Positions 1-13,600 of a stretch of DNA of 64,000 nucleotides are shown here, piece after piece. Each line of letters begins with the position of its first letter. Positions within the stretch are counted from its first letter, which is position 1. The notes below the pieces were generated by a model. That model was not told the DNA's origin. It did no database searches and saw nothing but the letters and a program-made list of their open reading frames with translations. The DNA is taken from positions 5,345,040-5,409,039 of the forward strand of contig NC_135569.1 in assembly GCF_964340395.1 (NCBI RefSeq), written 5' to 3'. The position numbers and the translations under genes are program-made. This DNA comes from Glandiceps talaboti (taxonomy: Eukaryota > Hemichordata > Enteropneusta > Spengelidae).

Positions 1-1240
1 TGTTTTTAATCCTTTTTCAAAGTGCGGGTCTCTACATGTAAGAAATTTAGCAGTATTGGAATTATTCACCCTTCAAAATGCGAACAGATGACATATTTTG
101 AAGTATGTGTATTTAGGTCAGCGTACACACGCACATCAGTAAAGTGAAATCTCTTGAATTATTTACACGAAACTAATAAATATCGACCAATTTGGACTAC
201 TTAGCCTTTTAAAATAGTAACCTACTTTGTCGCAATCTCAAATTACAACTTGTACACAAATTTTTTGACATTTTTAGTAAAATCTGGTAAAAAATATATA
301 GATCGACAAAGGGTATGCAAATGAGGATGTTGATATCATTTCTAGGGTCGCATATTGATTAAATGCATGTGAATTCACTTGCATGTCAATATCAAATGTG
401 TAGCCTCAGGGAATATTAAACATACATGTAGAGTCTTTGTCCTGTTTATATGTCGCTAAAAGTGTTCTCATGTTTCCAGACGACTGTAACCTAGATAATC
501 TAATAATTCTCATTCATGATGGAGGAGACCATTTTTCTTGAAAAAAAGTGTTTCTTCATGACTGGAAATTTACAAATTTTTGTTGTGAAAAAAGAAGCCG
601 TCACCAAAAACTGTTCTGAATTAGTTGAAATCAGAAAATCCAGTCATATCAAATTTTGTAATATGGAAAGTGAAGTCTTGAAACTTTGTATTTACTCAAA
701 AATAGTTCGAATTTGTTTCAAAACTTTGACACAATTTTTCTTCTGTTTCTTGGCCAAAATTTTGGAATCTAAGCACAAAAGACTTTTAGTCATAGTGGTA
801 CAGAAATTTTTTTTTTGTTGGTCGGCATATGACATAAAATACTGGCCGTTACTTTACTATGTACACTATTATTACATGCACCAGTGATTTCATGTGATTT
901 CACTGGTGCACACACATCATGCCAGCGATATTTGCACTGCAGTGCAATACCGAAAATGTTATTGCATACCTGCATGCAAATGATATTCAAATGAGGGGAC
1001 AGACTATCCTACGCACAAAATTGTGATTGCAGAGTAAACATTTTAGGGAAATCTGCCGTAATTTTGTTAAGGTACACTGTACGTGTGTTGGAAAATTTGT
1101 AGCATTACTTTTAATCATTGTCAGTTTTGAAATCAACTCAAAATTGATGATCTTTGATTTTAATGAAAAATTTTTTTTTTAAATAGTTGACGGGAAATCA
1201 TTTTGTACAAGTGCATGTAAAAGCTCCAGCCCCTATCCCC

Positions 1241-1335
1241 ACAACACAACACAACACAACACAACACAACACAACACAACACAATGCAACACAACACAAC
1301 ACAATGCAACACAACACAACACAATGCAACACAAC
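1241..1335. repeat. ACAAC pentanucleotide satellite
   Basis: About 19 head-to-tail 5-bp units (ACAAC register), interrupted at regular places by an ACAATGCAAC variant. The variant recurs three times about 30 bp apart, so the array has a higher-order structure. Confidence 0.9.
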
Positions 1336-1539
1336 GCATTAACCTGCCAAGGTTTTAATCTGTCTTGAGTTCAAAAGTTATATACATCTGTTGTGTTCAG
1401 AGTTCCTTCTTAAATTTTAACCTCAGGGTGTTTCAATCATGTCACCACATGCAGAGAGTCTACATGTATACATAAACCATAGAAATACTTTACTTCATTG
1501 ATAAACAAAAACAGACAACATTGTGTTTTGCTTTGATAG

Positions 1540-1624
1540 GTTTGTGGTTCAGTTGACCTGGTGCCAGTGACTGGGGGAGGGGGGTATACAGGTATTTGTG
1601 GTTCAGTTGAACTGATGCCAGTGA

Positions 1625-1657
<33 letters not shown>

Positions 1658-1660
1658 ATA
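1540..1660. repeat. Duplicated ~55-bp unit ending in G tracts (31-G run)
   Basis: Two similar units, each beginning near TTTGTGGTTCAGTTGA and continuing through GCCAGTGAC, are followed by G-rich runs. The second run is an uninterrupted tract of 31 G (1626-1656). The first unit ends in a G/A-interrupted tract. The apparent Gly- or Pro-rich reading frames across it are artefacts. Confidence 0.85.
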
Positions 1661-2247
1661 TATGGGTATGTGCCACCCAAATGCATCGGTTTACCATAAA
1701 AACTCCTTTAAAATGGGTTAACTTTTCGTCTGAAAATTCCCTAATCACGGAGTCAATAACATAGGAAACATCTTTACATGCTTTACAATAGAAATACAAT
1801 ATCACAGCATCAGACTAAAGGTAATTGACCAGATAATTTTCCCCCAAAATCATGGGTCTAACCGCTCTGCTTGTGGATTATAAATGGGTAGATGTTTTGA
1901 ACTTGGGCTGCTCACCTCTGTGTGAAAATTTGGGGAGTACTGTCGCCCAGGTTTAAGTTTTGTAGCAAAGCGTGTCATTGCCTGTGTACATGTACAAAGT
2001 ACATACTCCTCAGATATGCACCTCAGACAACCAACACAAGACTGTATTGTATATATGTACCATTGAACTTGTTGAAAACAATCATAAGTGTTTGTTCAGT
2101 GTGAGTAAAGTAAATTTTGACAGACAGACCAGGATTAGTCAGACAATTGACTATGTAAACTAGATATATGTTTGTACGGTCATAACAAAATAGCGCCCAG
2201 AGGTCTTTGACCCTAAGTGTTATTTTAATGTAACAAGAATGCAGGGA

Positions 2248-2697
2248 ACATAGACTACTAAACAGTGTATTAGTGTAGACTACCAAATTAGCAATAGTCC
2301 AGGACACATAGGCTACTAAACATTGTATCTAGACTACCAACTTAGCAGTAGTCCAGGACACATAGACTACTAAACATTGTATCTAGACTACCAAATTAGC
2401 AGTAGTCCAGGACACATAGACTACTAAACAATGTATCTAGACTACCAAATTAGCAGTAGTCCAGGACACATAGACTACTAAACAATGTATCTAGACTACC
2501 AAATTAGCAGTAGTCCAGGACACATAGACTACTAAACATTGTATCTAGACTACCAAATTAGCAGTAGTCCAGGACACATAGACTACTAAACATTGTATCT
2601 AGACTACCAAATTAGCAATAGCCCAGGACACATAGACTACTAAACAATGTATCTAGACTACCAAATTAGCAGTAGCCCAGGACACATAGATTACTAA
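2248..2697. repeat. 54-bp minisatellite, about 8 copies
   Basis: Units begin at ACATAGACTACTAAACA and contain CTAGACTACCAAATTAGCAG, with a period of 54 bp and only a few substitutions between copies. The outermost copies are the most diverged, as expected for an array growing by unequal exchange. Confidence 0.92.
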
Positions 2698-5600
2698 GGT
2701 GAAGGTGGGAGAAAGGGGTGTTGTCTTTAGCTACATAATGAAGTTTTCAATTCAGAAATTAAACACACTGTGATAATTCTTCCAAACATTACAGTATTCA
2801 GTGAAATACAATTTATAAAAACAACGTAAGAAGGGGAGGATGGGGAGGTGGTGTTTCTACGGTTTGGGACCCTGCAAACTCAGAGAGTTACATAAAGTTT
2901 GTATATACATTTGTACTGTACATGTGGTAACAAATGTAGAGATTTCCTTACTTACATGTAGATATGACCTCTCTACGTTATTTTGATTGTGAACCCTGAT
3001 AGAACTACTTAGATGATGTACAGTTTTTTGTACATGTACCCTTGAAACTGTGGTAGGGTTTATTCATCCACCACCCTGTACAAAAACACTGAAATTCTCA
3101 GCACAATTTTGCATTGTACAGAAACGCTTAATGATACGAATATTAATGAAGTATTAATATGTAGCTTAGAAAGTTCAAATTTGAATGTAGAAAAATGCGA
3201 ATATTTATTTCATATTGGACAAATAGTTTAGTGCTTATCCATGGCTTTGACTATCATGATGATGTCGCAGATTCGAAACCACAGATAGCCGCTAGAAACC
3301 ACAGATAGCCAATAGACTATTTAACATATGGAAATCGAATCAATTTTAATTCCATTAAAAAAAAGTAGTATTTCTGAGCAAATCATCCCAATGCTTTGAT
3401 AAATCCATTCGTTGGAAATACGTTAATTTGGTAAAGAAAATTATATTTTTGGGAAAAATGTCTGACATTCAATTCGAAATGAAAAGATTATCATTTGGAC
3501 ATATTGCTAAACTGTTCCGACTTTGTCGAGCTGATACCGTTATTGAAAACCCTGGATTAGGTCATGATAGCCAATCAACTCTAATAATACATGCAATTAT
3601 CCGACCAATGCCGTGCCTTGTTTAGAAATACAATATATTGTATTGCCTTGGGGTAAACACACAGATGTGTGCAGTGTTATACTTTAGATCTGGTTAGATC
3701 AATTATGTTTTGTTTATTAGCATATGGTGAACGCTGTCTATTGTCAAAGCAGTGCTTTGTAGGAAATGTGATATATTTGAAAGGCTCAGTGGACAATTAG
3801 GATTAATATCTAAGCATGAAAATAATATTCTGGTAGAGTTTAGAAAAAGGTTGATCCAGAATGAAAGAATAATCCCTGCATATTGAATATTCATGAGTTG
3901 CCTTGCCTTTTGCCGGGTAGATTTACATAATTGCCACACATGACTGGATCATCAGTTGTTCTTTCCTGGGGAATATACAATGTTCAACCATTCCATACTT
4001 ATGAGGTTAGCCTCATGAGACAACATGCCACCGCTAATAACGGCTACCACGAAACAATAGACGGCCAATAACTTTCATTTCGTTTTTCTCAGCAGTCACG
4101 CATAAATTAAGTGATGTAAAATCATAAAGTGATTCTCTACAACTCAAAGTTTACAAAATGCCTTTATTTCCTGGAGTAGTATTCCCTTTTAATTTATTAA
4201 GGCTAAGTTAAATGAGGTAAATTGGTGATCATTTTGTCAAATGTGATGAGGCAAGTAACTATGACTGAGTGCGTACATAGGCAATTCATCATGCAATACA
4301 AGAAGCAACTTGTGACGAATTATAGAAAATTCGGCATGTCAGATTCCATTTGACGCACATGGTGACATCGCAAGGTTCTACGATTATGTGTGTACGCAAA
4401 GCATTTAGTTGTACATATACATGTATGTGACGAATTGTTTAGTGCCATGTTTCAATCTCAGCTTACACTGTTTTTTACATTGTACATGAACTTGGCCTGA
4501 AGAGGGTTAAATATATATTTATATAAGGGTTATATCATGTATATTTACATAAATTATGCAGTCACCAATTAGGCACTGTCATGTTCTATTAATGTACCGT
4601 GTTTTCAGTGCACATCATTACTGAGAAAAATGAATACCACTCATTATATTAGTGGTTCATTCAATCATTGTGTCGCCTGACTTCAACTGAAGATTTCAAA
4701 TTTATTTGACAACCGTGTACATTATATTCGTATATGTACTGGTACATACAAGTAGTGAAAGTATTAGAGATAAAAGCCATAAGTAATGACTCCATACAAT
4801 GCACTAAAGCTACATCATTGTGTATGTATCTTGTGTTGACAAGCACAAGTGTAGCTCTTAAGGCCAAAAAAAAGACTTGTTTCTTGTCAGGACATTTTAT
4901 CTAAAATGGTACGACAATGTGAATTTTTTTTTTAAATTCTCAACAAACATGTTACTCAGTCTACTATTTATGGTATTTAGTATTCGTTTTATTTAGTACT
5001 TTAGAGCAACTGTGTATATGTGGGGCAGATGTAATTTGCTTGTTCATGATCGCCTCTGGAGTTGTCTTCAGTGAAGTAATTCGAGGTCATTTGTGTCCAT
5101 AAATTGTACAGTAATAAGTTGAAATTGTGATTGCAACGGTGGCCCTGATTTTGTGGTGTGGACCCAAAAATCAATTTGATTGGATTTACTGTGCCAGTGT
5201 ACCATGCTGTGTGTACAGGTACACGGATACATTTACCCACAGATGATATATTGTTAAGGGTGTACAATATCATGAGTTACATTGTATATCTAACAAAACA
5301 GTTTCAAAAAATGATCCAGTTGCAACTACATGTATATGTATATGTAGTGGAGCTTGAATAGTTAATGTATTTACTAGTCTGTCTGTCTGCAGTGTATTTG
5401 CTGAGGGCTGTCAACTATTAAGTAGGTGAGACTCCTTAGTTCAACAGGTGTTTTTAACCTACAGGGTTTCTCATCAAAATCATGGTACTAAGTACATGTA
5501 CCCCAAGGTATCGGTGCAAGGGTTGATGTATTTCTCCCTTCTGTTACAGTACTTCCGAAGCTTCCCACATCTTAGCAACAACACTGGTCTGTACTCATAT

Positions 5601-6579
5601 GTCTCAATAATATCAAATAAAGCTACATTGTATGTTGTACTTTACATAGTGTGCAAAGAAAAGACTCTCTCTTGGTATACTTGTATTTAGATATTATTCC
5701 TCCATTCAGCCAAGGAAATTATGGGTGACCTAAGGGGCCTTGTCAGGCCATGTTGAAGATGAGTAGTGACAGAACCCCTTAAGTTGCATGTATTTTCTTG
5801 CTGGTGGAAGGAAATATTGGGGAATAGTATAATTATGCCAAACAAATTTCATGATGAGTGTTGTCCTGGTGTGTGTTATCCTGACGGAGAGTGACAGGAG
5901 TATAAATTATGTGTTTTTGTTTGAATGTGTCAAGATTGGCTCCACTAATCTGTTAGTTACAATTTCCAGTCATATACATGTACTTCATGTGTACCAGCGT
6001 GTTTTACTGATATGATATCTGGTTCTCTTTCACTGAACTGTTTTCGTTCTAACATCGATCGCTGTTCTTGTCTTGAGATCACACCTTGTCCATCACGTAC
6101 ATGTAGAGGGCGGTATCTATCAATATGAAAAAAAAGTTGAGTCCTTGTAGACAGACATTATTACTACAATTCTGAGCAACTCAGAATTGTATATTTTCGG
6201 GAGATACAAAAACTCTAACTTTTCGCTGACATCTCGCGTCAGCCTCATCAGCAGTGGATTGTGAAGAACTGACATTATATGTACGTGACTGAAGAAGGAT
6301 GTGATCCTGATGATGCTGACAAGATGTTGTAAATATTTATTTTGGAGCATGAAAAAATTGGCTGAATAACAATTTAGGAAGTGTCAGGCACACTTTAATT
6401 TGGCAGACAATACAAGGGCAATGTGGAAACTCCTTGTAAATAACTTACTAACTTTAACTGTATCTGGTCTGAGCCCACTGTATTCAGTTCAACTGTTGGT
6501 GACACCCCAGTGTGTCCTCTTAGGATAAACAACTTTTATCGTTGCCAGTCAAAATGATAAAAACTGGCTTTCTTGTGAG

Positions 6580-6765
6580 TCACCACATAGTAAGAGATAG
6601 GGACACAAAATTTTAGTGCGTCACTAGAAATTGTGTGTGTCAGTGGCGTGTCAAATTGGCTTAGAGGGCACACTGGTCACCACATAGTAAGAGATAGGGA
6701 CACAAAATTTTAGTGCGTCACTAGAAATTGTGTGTGTCAGTGGTGTGTCAAATTGGCTTAGAGGA
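6580..6765. repeat. 97-bp tandem duplication
   Basis: Two nearly identical copies, each starting TCACCACATAGTAAGAGATA, are offset by 97 bp. A partial relative (GTGCGTCATTGGTGCATCA then TTAGAGGGCACACA) is seen near 21560-21597 in RCC2 intron 7, so the unit belongs to a dispersed family. Confidence 0.9.
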
Positions 6766-7529
6766 GAAAGTGGTGACACCTTTCACAACAGAGGATATGA
6801 CAACTCATAAAATTTGTTAGCACACCTTATTTCTTTTGAAAATAGACTAAAATAAATCCAGTACTGAAAAACATACGACTACAGCACATTACATTTGTAT
6901 ATCATCAAATGTTTTATTCGATCAGTATAAATTATTATTAGCAATAGAAAGCCGATACGAGTCTGTGAATATTTTCACAGAATTTTTGCCATTACGATTA
7001 TTAAAATTATTTAAAATACTTTCATGTCGGTAAATCTTCCATCCTTTACATCATCACATAATCAGTGGTAGCCTGATTGGACTACCAGCTGTAAATTATG
7101 GTAGTCCCATGACAAGAATTGATAGTCTGTGGACTTGGGACTACTGTTAATTTCAAGCCCTGCAGAGAGGGAACCCTAGTAAAATACTTGGGTGACTCAG
7201 GTAGATGTTACCTACATGTAGTCTACCACTGATACCCCTAACACTTTATGTTGGTGTCCGGCTTTCAGGTCAATGTATCGTGAGTGCTATCTTTTTGTTA
7301 GGCAAGTGTCAAAAAAGCACAAAATTAGTAGCAAATCTTTAAAGGCCCATTATTCAGTCCCAGGTTCTTGCATCTTCTCACTGGAGCTATAATGATTGCC
7401 ATTCAGATACAACCATTCTGTAGCTTTGCCATACAACTGTTCACGTTTTAATCGTAATCTAGCATGAGCCTTTAAAGAGTTTGTTAATCCAACTTGGGCC
7501 TATAAAATGTTTTGTTTTGTATTTTGCAG

Positions 7530-7623
7530 AGGTTGGAAGGTTCGAAAACCAGTGGTGAAGTTTTATTCTGTGGTGGCACTAACTGGGATTTGATCGGAAG
7601 AGCATCATTACCAAAAGCTGCTG
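7530..7623 (+). CDS. RCC2: RCC2 exon (first visible): blade start, residues 1-31
   Basis: The acceptor TTTTGCAG precedes AGG TTG GAA and the donor is GCTG|GTAGGT. It encodes RLEGSKTSGEVLFCGGTN followed by WDLIGR, matching the start of the propeller of RCC2. It ends in phase 1, continuing correctly into the exon at 13093. Confidence 0.93.
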
Positions 7624-10600
7624 GTAGGTGAAAATCACTTATTCACACAGCATTAACCTGCGGGTCATATAAAGATAAGTGTCATACATGTCTGTCATTG
7701 TAGCCCAGAAATTTCACTTTCTGGCTTGACATGTCATTTATCACCAGAACAGTCTGTTGAGCAGGTATGTTGAGTCAGATAGCCAAGTCTCTGGACTGGT
7801 GTCAATCTAGCCTGTAAGGTACGCTGTGACAGGGCGCCCTCGTGCATCGGTCAACCTCTTTCACATGATGTTAGTGCTAGCACAGAATGACATATAGTAT
7901 CTGACAGTATAAGTAACTCTTGGCCAACTTGATACAGCCAAAAGCAACAATTGTAACTTCAGTCTTAGAATTTTGAACAAATCTTCGAAAAATAAGAAAT
8001 TGAAAAGAGCTCTTTTTTTGTATTGACTTCAAAAGTAGGTAGGAACTTTAGCATAATATTAAAGGAAAGATGAAATCTCTGCCATTTACAAAACTTACCG
8101 TATGTAGTCTAAGAGAAGGCGAAGTAGGTAGGGAAGTTCTACATCAAATGACAAGAAATTTTTTTCTTCATTTTTTGGTGGCAAAACTTTGGAAATACAT
8201 GTACCAAGGTAGAAATTTAAGCTTGAAATAACTTGAAAGGTCAAATTGTTTGCCTTGTTTGTTTTTTTCTTGGGCTTTTCTTGAGCTACAAAATTTTACA
8301 TACGTCATAGGAAATCATAGCAAGAAACTGAAGCATAAAATGAAATCAAAAACCAAGCTGCAGTCATATTTGATAGCAACAACTCAGCAGTGCCAATATT
8401 GTTGAAACTGTGCAGGATAAAATGAAAATAGATGCCAAGCTGTTGTAATTTTTAAGAGCTGCAAAACATGGCAGTCCCAATATTGTTGAACTCTACAGGG
8501 TATTAAAAACGAAAACAAAGCAAAGTCATCATATTTGAGAGCCGCAAAACATAGCTTGGCAGTCCGCAAATTGAAGTAGAAACTAGTGGATAAAACAAAA
8601 ATAAAAACAAGTACACTTATTTTTTTAGGGCAAGAAAGCTTGACAATGCCAAAATTAAGCAACTTGTAGGATAAAATGAAGAGAGGCCACCAAGCCGTTA
8701 GCATTTTTGAGGGCAACGAAACTCGAGAAGTGCTGTAATTGAAGTGGAAATGTACATGGAGGGGTTCAATGAAAAGAAGGTTGATGTTGTCAATTCCAAT
8801 GTTTATTAGTTGATGTACTTGATTCATTCCAGTTTATCAGTACAGCAAACCAGAGATCAATCCTAGTTACCATAGCGATATGTGCACTCAACCTCTGTCA
8901 CCTTATGATGTGAGAACCACCACAGTTAATTAACCTGTGTAATGGAAAGTCAAGCTCTGTAATTGTTACCATGGAAATGGCGACTATCTGATCATTGTTT
9001 GGGACGTCTTTCCATCATTTCATTCAAAGTCCAATTTTTTTATATTATTACATTGTTCATGCAGCCATGACTGCAGTTTTCATACTCAGCTCATGCTAAT
9101 CTTCATGGTAATGTTCAAAGGTTAATTTTCAATCTCAGGTCAGTGTCTCATCATTTTCAACATGTATCAAGCCAACATTTTCATGAATACAGTCCTCAAA
9201 ACGCAAGTAATTTCAAAAATACGGTGACAGATTTCTTTCCTGTAAATTCATAATACCGTAGTCCAACATTAGGAGATACAAAATCTGTAATACTCTCTAA
9301 AACGGCAGTTTCTGTGAGTGCGTTACATGATCAAAGTTATTTAGCGTAATGAGCGTCATCTTAATCCGACCCCTATTTATATGCAAATTAGGTCTTTCAA
9401 TGGGCAGGTATTTTATAAACTAATAAGTATTTTATAAAGCAGTGACAATTAAAAACTTAGCGAGTGAAACCCAGTTTCATTGTTCACTCCAGTATACCAA
9501 CCTGTGTAAACACTCAAGATACACAAGTTTTGTTAGTTTAAAATTTGAAAATATATCCCTATTGTTTGAAATGTTTTTATGTGAAATTAAGCATATTTGA
9601 ACTTCTCTCGTTCGTTTATGATTTGTTGATAGCAATAATTTGTCTCTTCAAACTATATTTTGGTGGAAATGACGTGCGGGCCTTGGGCGGGAACTTCTGT
9701 TAAACATATTGTCAACTACTACAAAATGTTGTTATACAGTATTGAGTAATGATAAAAATAGAAACAATCGATAAATCGTCCTTCGGAAGTTGCCTAGTGA
9801 GGCCTACACGTTACTTTCACCTAAGTTCTGATGGATGCCACCTCCATACTGATACGAGAAACTGAGTGAAACTAACATATTTTACTTCGTTTAACAACCA
9901 AGTATTTATTAAACATAGTGAATTCACCAGATGTCTGTTCCCTTTAACAAAAACAAATGCATATCAACATGTCAAGATTCCCTGGCACAAACGCTGTAGG
10001 TTCGAAATCATTTCCATATGAAAAGATACCTTACTTGAGGTGTGAACTGACTGTCAATCAGTGATTGCTCTGACAAATATCACTGTTTGCCCAGGTTTCA
10101 ATCCCAGGGGTTTGCGGGGTGGGGGGGGGGTGGGGGGTGGGGGTACAAACATTGTGATCTTTTGTTCCACTTGATCGGTAGTTTATTTAGTCTCTTGGTG
10201 GTCATAAGCCAATAATTCGGTAAAGTGGAATTTGTCCGCTTTCAGGGGATTAGCCTAGATACATGGTTTGTGCCAGCCAATCCCGTCATGAATATATCTT
10301 AACAGTTCTCATTTATCGGAAAACAGTTTATACAAGTAAATGGACTACCATGGAGATAGAATTTGTCAAAATGCAACATAGCGCAAAATTTTCATTATGT
10401 CCATTGAAACGTGTCTGAAATTGACAATCGTGCAAAGTAAACATGCGCAAAATGTTTTGAATGAGAAACAAAGTGATTTTTCTGTTATCGTAATTGTGTA
10501 ACCGTACAATCAGTTGACAAAACGCTTAATTTAGATTGGATGAGGATTGAATATTTAGTTTTGATTTTGCATTTATAAAACAATTTTATCATGGCTTCCA

Positions 10601-13600
10601 ACTTGAAAAATCAATGTGAAACAACATACACCACGTCTGTGTTTGTAACTCAATACATTGCAAAAAGCTAACAAAATGTGTAAAAAAAACCCCAAAAAAC
10701 AGTTATTAATCTTTTGCAATTTATTGAGTTACAAACAAAGACTTTGCATATGTTATTTCACATTGATTTTTCAAGTAGGAAGCCGTGATAAAATTGTTTT
10801 ATAAATCCAAAATCCAAAATAAATACCCAATCCTCATCCATATGGCCACTTTGATTGGCGTTACCTAGCAAGTCTTAAATGTCACACCTGCTTGTGTTCG
10901 TATTGATGTCAGTTCTGTACTGATAAGCGAAAGTGAATGTAACCAACTCATTTTATCTTGTTTAACATCGTAGCTTTTGTTAAACATAGTGAATTCACAA
11001 AATAGCGTTTCCTTTTAATATGATTACACAAAAAACAACCCTCATTGCATCATCTAACATTTATGTCAGTCTACGTAATCTGAGTTACACTTTATCAAAT
11101 CTCACTTCAGTAGCCAAAGTGTTTGCAAATCTAAGATGTCGTCTTTCCACTATTTAATAACGTCTGCATCATTACTCGCATCAGTAACGACAACATTGAC
11201 TCATAAAACGCACTACGTTGTTATGCATTCTGCATGTTACTGTAAGCTATACTGAGTCACCGTGCCATACTTCTGTATCCAAAGCTGTGTTGCCATAGTA
11301 ACCATGTTTTCATACTTGATGTGATGAATCTCATCGTACAGCAGTCAGACGTTGATTCGATCTACTTGTAATTGATTTTTCTTCACCGGTTTAGACTTTG
11401 TGAGGTCAATTTAAAGGGTTATGTGTTAGTTAATATATTGATGAAATTAAAATAGTAAAAACGATTTTCTTTCTGAGTTTCATGGAATATATACTAATTT
11501 GTATTTTCTTCAATAATAACTGACTGCTAAAATGCAATGCTCAAGGTGTTGTCATTTAGTAAAATTATCACTAGAAATTTGTACCAAATATTCGGTGTGT
11601 ACTTTTTACTGAGTGGTTAATTGTGATATGCAGCACAGTAGCTAATTTGTAGCTAGCTTGAGTTATCACCATCGTCATTTGAGTCGCAATAAAAACAGTG
11701 TTATTAGATATTAGATTACACATACATGCATTGTATGTACAGGAAGTCATGTACCAGGCACTATACATCATTCATATGTAAATAATGTTATGGAAATAAA
11801 GCTACAGGCAAAATAAGACCCAAAAAAAGAATTGTTTCTAGTCAGTGTGCACATCACTTGAATTACCCCCGCATCAGTCTTTTTAGTCCCCGCGGACGAA
11901 GTCCGGAACGGGGACTTATGGATTGGGTTCCGTCTGTCCGTGCGTCCGTCCATCCGTCCGTCCGTCCGTCCGCAGCTGTTTCTTGGAGATGCCTGGACCA
12001 ATTTTTTTCAAACTTGGTACAGGGGCAACATACTATGGCATACATATGCACGTCAATTTGTTTTATGATACGATCCAATATTGCCGCCTAGCAACCATTT
12101 TGTTTGTGAATTTTCCCTGTCTAAAGCCATAACTCAGACATGCTTTAACAGATCTCATTCAAAGTTGGTATTAGGACAGTGTTCTATGACATACATGTGC
12201 ATATTCATTGTTGTCATGATACGATCCAATATGGCCGCCTAGCAGCCATTCTGTTTGTGAATTTTCCATGTCCAAAGCCATAACTCAGACATGCTTAAAC
12301 AGATCTCATTCAAAGTAGGTATTAGGACAGTGTTCTATGACATACATGTGCATATCCATTTTCGTTGTGATACGATCCAATATGGCTGCCTGGCAGCCAT
12401 TTTGTGTGCGAATTTTCATGTCCAAAGCCATAACTCAGACATGCTTGAACAGATCTCATTTAAAGTTGGTATTTGGACAGTGTTCTATGACATACATGTG
12501 CATATCCATTTTCGTCGTGATACGATCCAATATGGCTGCCTGGCAGCCATTTTGTTTGTGAATTTTCCATGTCCAAAGCCATAACTCAGACTCCATTTTC
12601 ATCATGATATGATCCCCCATACCCAACCAATCCTTTATTGTTGGAGGCATATTCCACACAACATATCTAAGTCTGTTTGTTTTAGGTTCACAAGTGTTGT
12701 TGCGTGATCAGAGTAGTGATAATTCCTTAAAACCCTATCATAGCGGGGACTATGTCATTCTCAATGACTTGTTTCGTGTGTGTTTGTCCAGCCAGAAAAA
12801 AACAACAAAGTACCCCAAGTAGAGATTGACCTACTGCCAATCACTGAGTCATTGTGGTTCTGTTTTACTATTTCAGTTGACTTTTACACATGTAAAGGAC
12901 CAGTTCAAATTAAAAAGTGGGTATGAAAAACAGTTGGCTGACAGAACCATGGAAAAAGTTGGTCCTGGCCAAAAAAAATGACCCTGTGTAATTCTTATCC
13001 GAGAACCTGGCATTGAACACCGGCCATTAAATTTTTGGATAACTATTACATGTGTATTTGACATGGCAATGCCTTTGTTTTTTATTTAATAGCTGGCGCT
13101 GTAAAGAAGCCACAAGGAGGTAGAAATCTATGGGGGCCACATCGTCTAGCCAGTTTGAGTGAAATCCGTGTTCGTACTGTTGTGTCTGGACCATCGGCAT
13201 GTCACAGTATATTAATAACTACAGAAGGAAAAGCTATGAGTTGGGGTAGGTATTCTTTATCAAATAGATGCCAGTTGACAGACCTAAGTCTGACTCATAA
13301 AAAGTCTTACTTTCTTTACTGCATTCATCATCAAGCTCAACAATAATAACAATTAAAATCAAGAAATATGAAACAAAACGTCTTCTGGGTTGACAAAAAT
13401 CTTACCAACAGTGCTATATTTTATTGTCTTGCTCAAAAATTTTTCTGTTGGTAAGATGTTTGTTGAGCCAGACGATAAAATGTAGCAGTGTAACAGTGTT
13501 GGTAGATTTTTGTTGAACCAGATGATAAAATGTAGCAGTGTTGGTAGATTTTTGTTGAACCAGACGATAAAATGTAGCACTGTTGGTAGATTTTTGTTGA

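Larger units (their letters stand above)
1..7529. other. RCC2 upstream region or first intron, no exon recognised
   Basis: AT-rich sequence with no convincing exon. I looked for an exon ending in phase 0 with a basic, acidic or Ser-rich N-terminus as expected for RCC2 and did not find one, so this stretch is either the 3' part of the first intron or contains a diverged first exon. It holds an ACAAC satellite, a long G tract with a flanking duplication, a 54-bp minisatellite and a 97-bp tandem duplication (listed separately). Small palindromes occur near 879-909 and 930-946. Confidence 0.6.
7624..13092 (+). other. RCC2 intron 1 (visible), repeat-rich
   Basis: A 5.5-kb intron. It contains a dispersed repeat near 7810-7870 (AAGGTACGCTGTGACAGGG, related to 26410-26470), a diverged tandem repeat near 8384-8830, a G-rich patch at 10113-10143, foldback element A copy 1, and the AGTCCCCGC-ended element. 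No coding exon was recognised in it. Confidence 0.8.

Noticed and set aside
516-887. 123-residue + strand frame
   Set aside because: Phe/Lys/Ile-rich composition of AT-rich DNA; no similarity to the RCC2 N-terminus, no usable donor.
2248-2697. Possible CRISPR array
   Set aside because: The whole 54-bp unit repeats with no variable spacers, and the window is eukaryotic. It is a minisatellite.
8384-8827. 147-residue minus-strand frame
   Set aside because: It lies over a diverged tandem repeat inside RCC2 intron 1, its internal similarity follows the repeat, and it has no splice or domain context.
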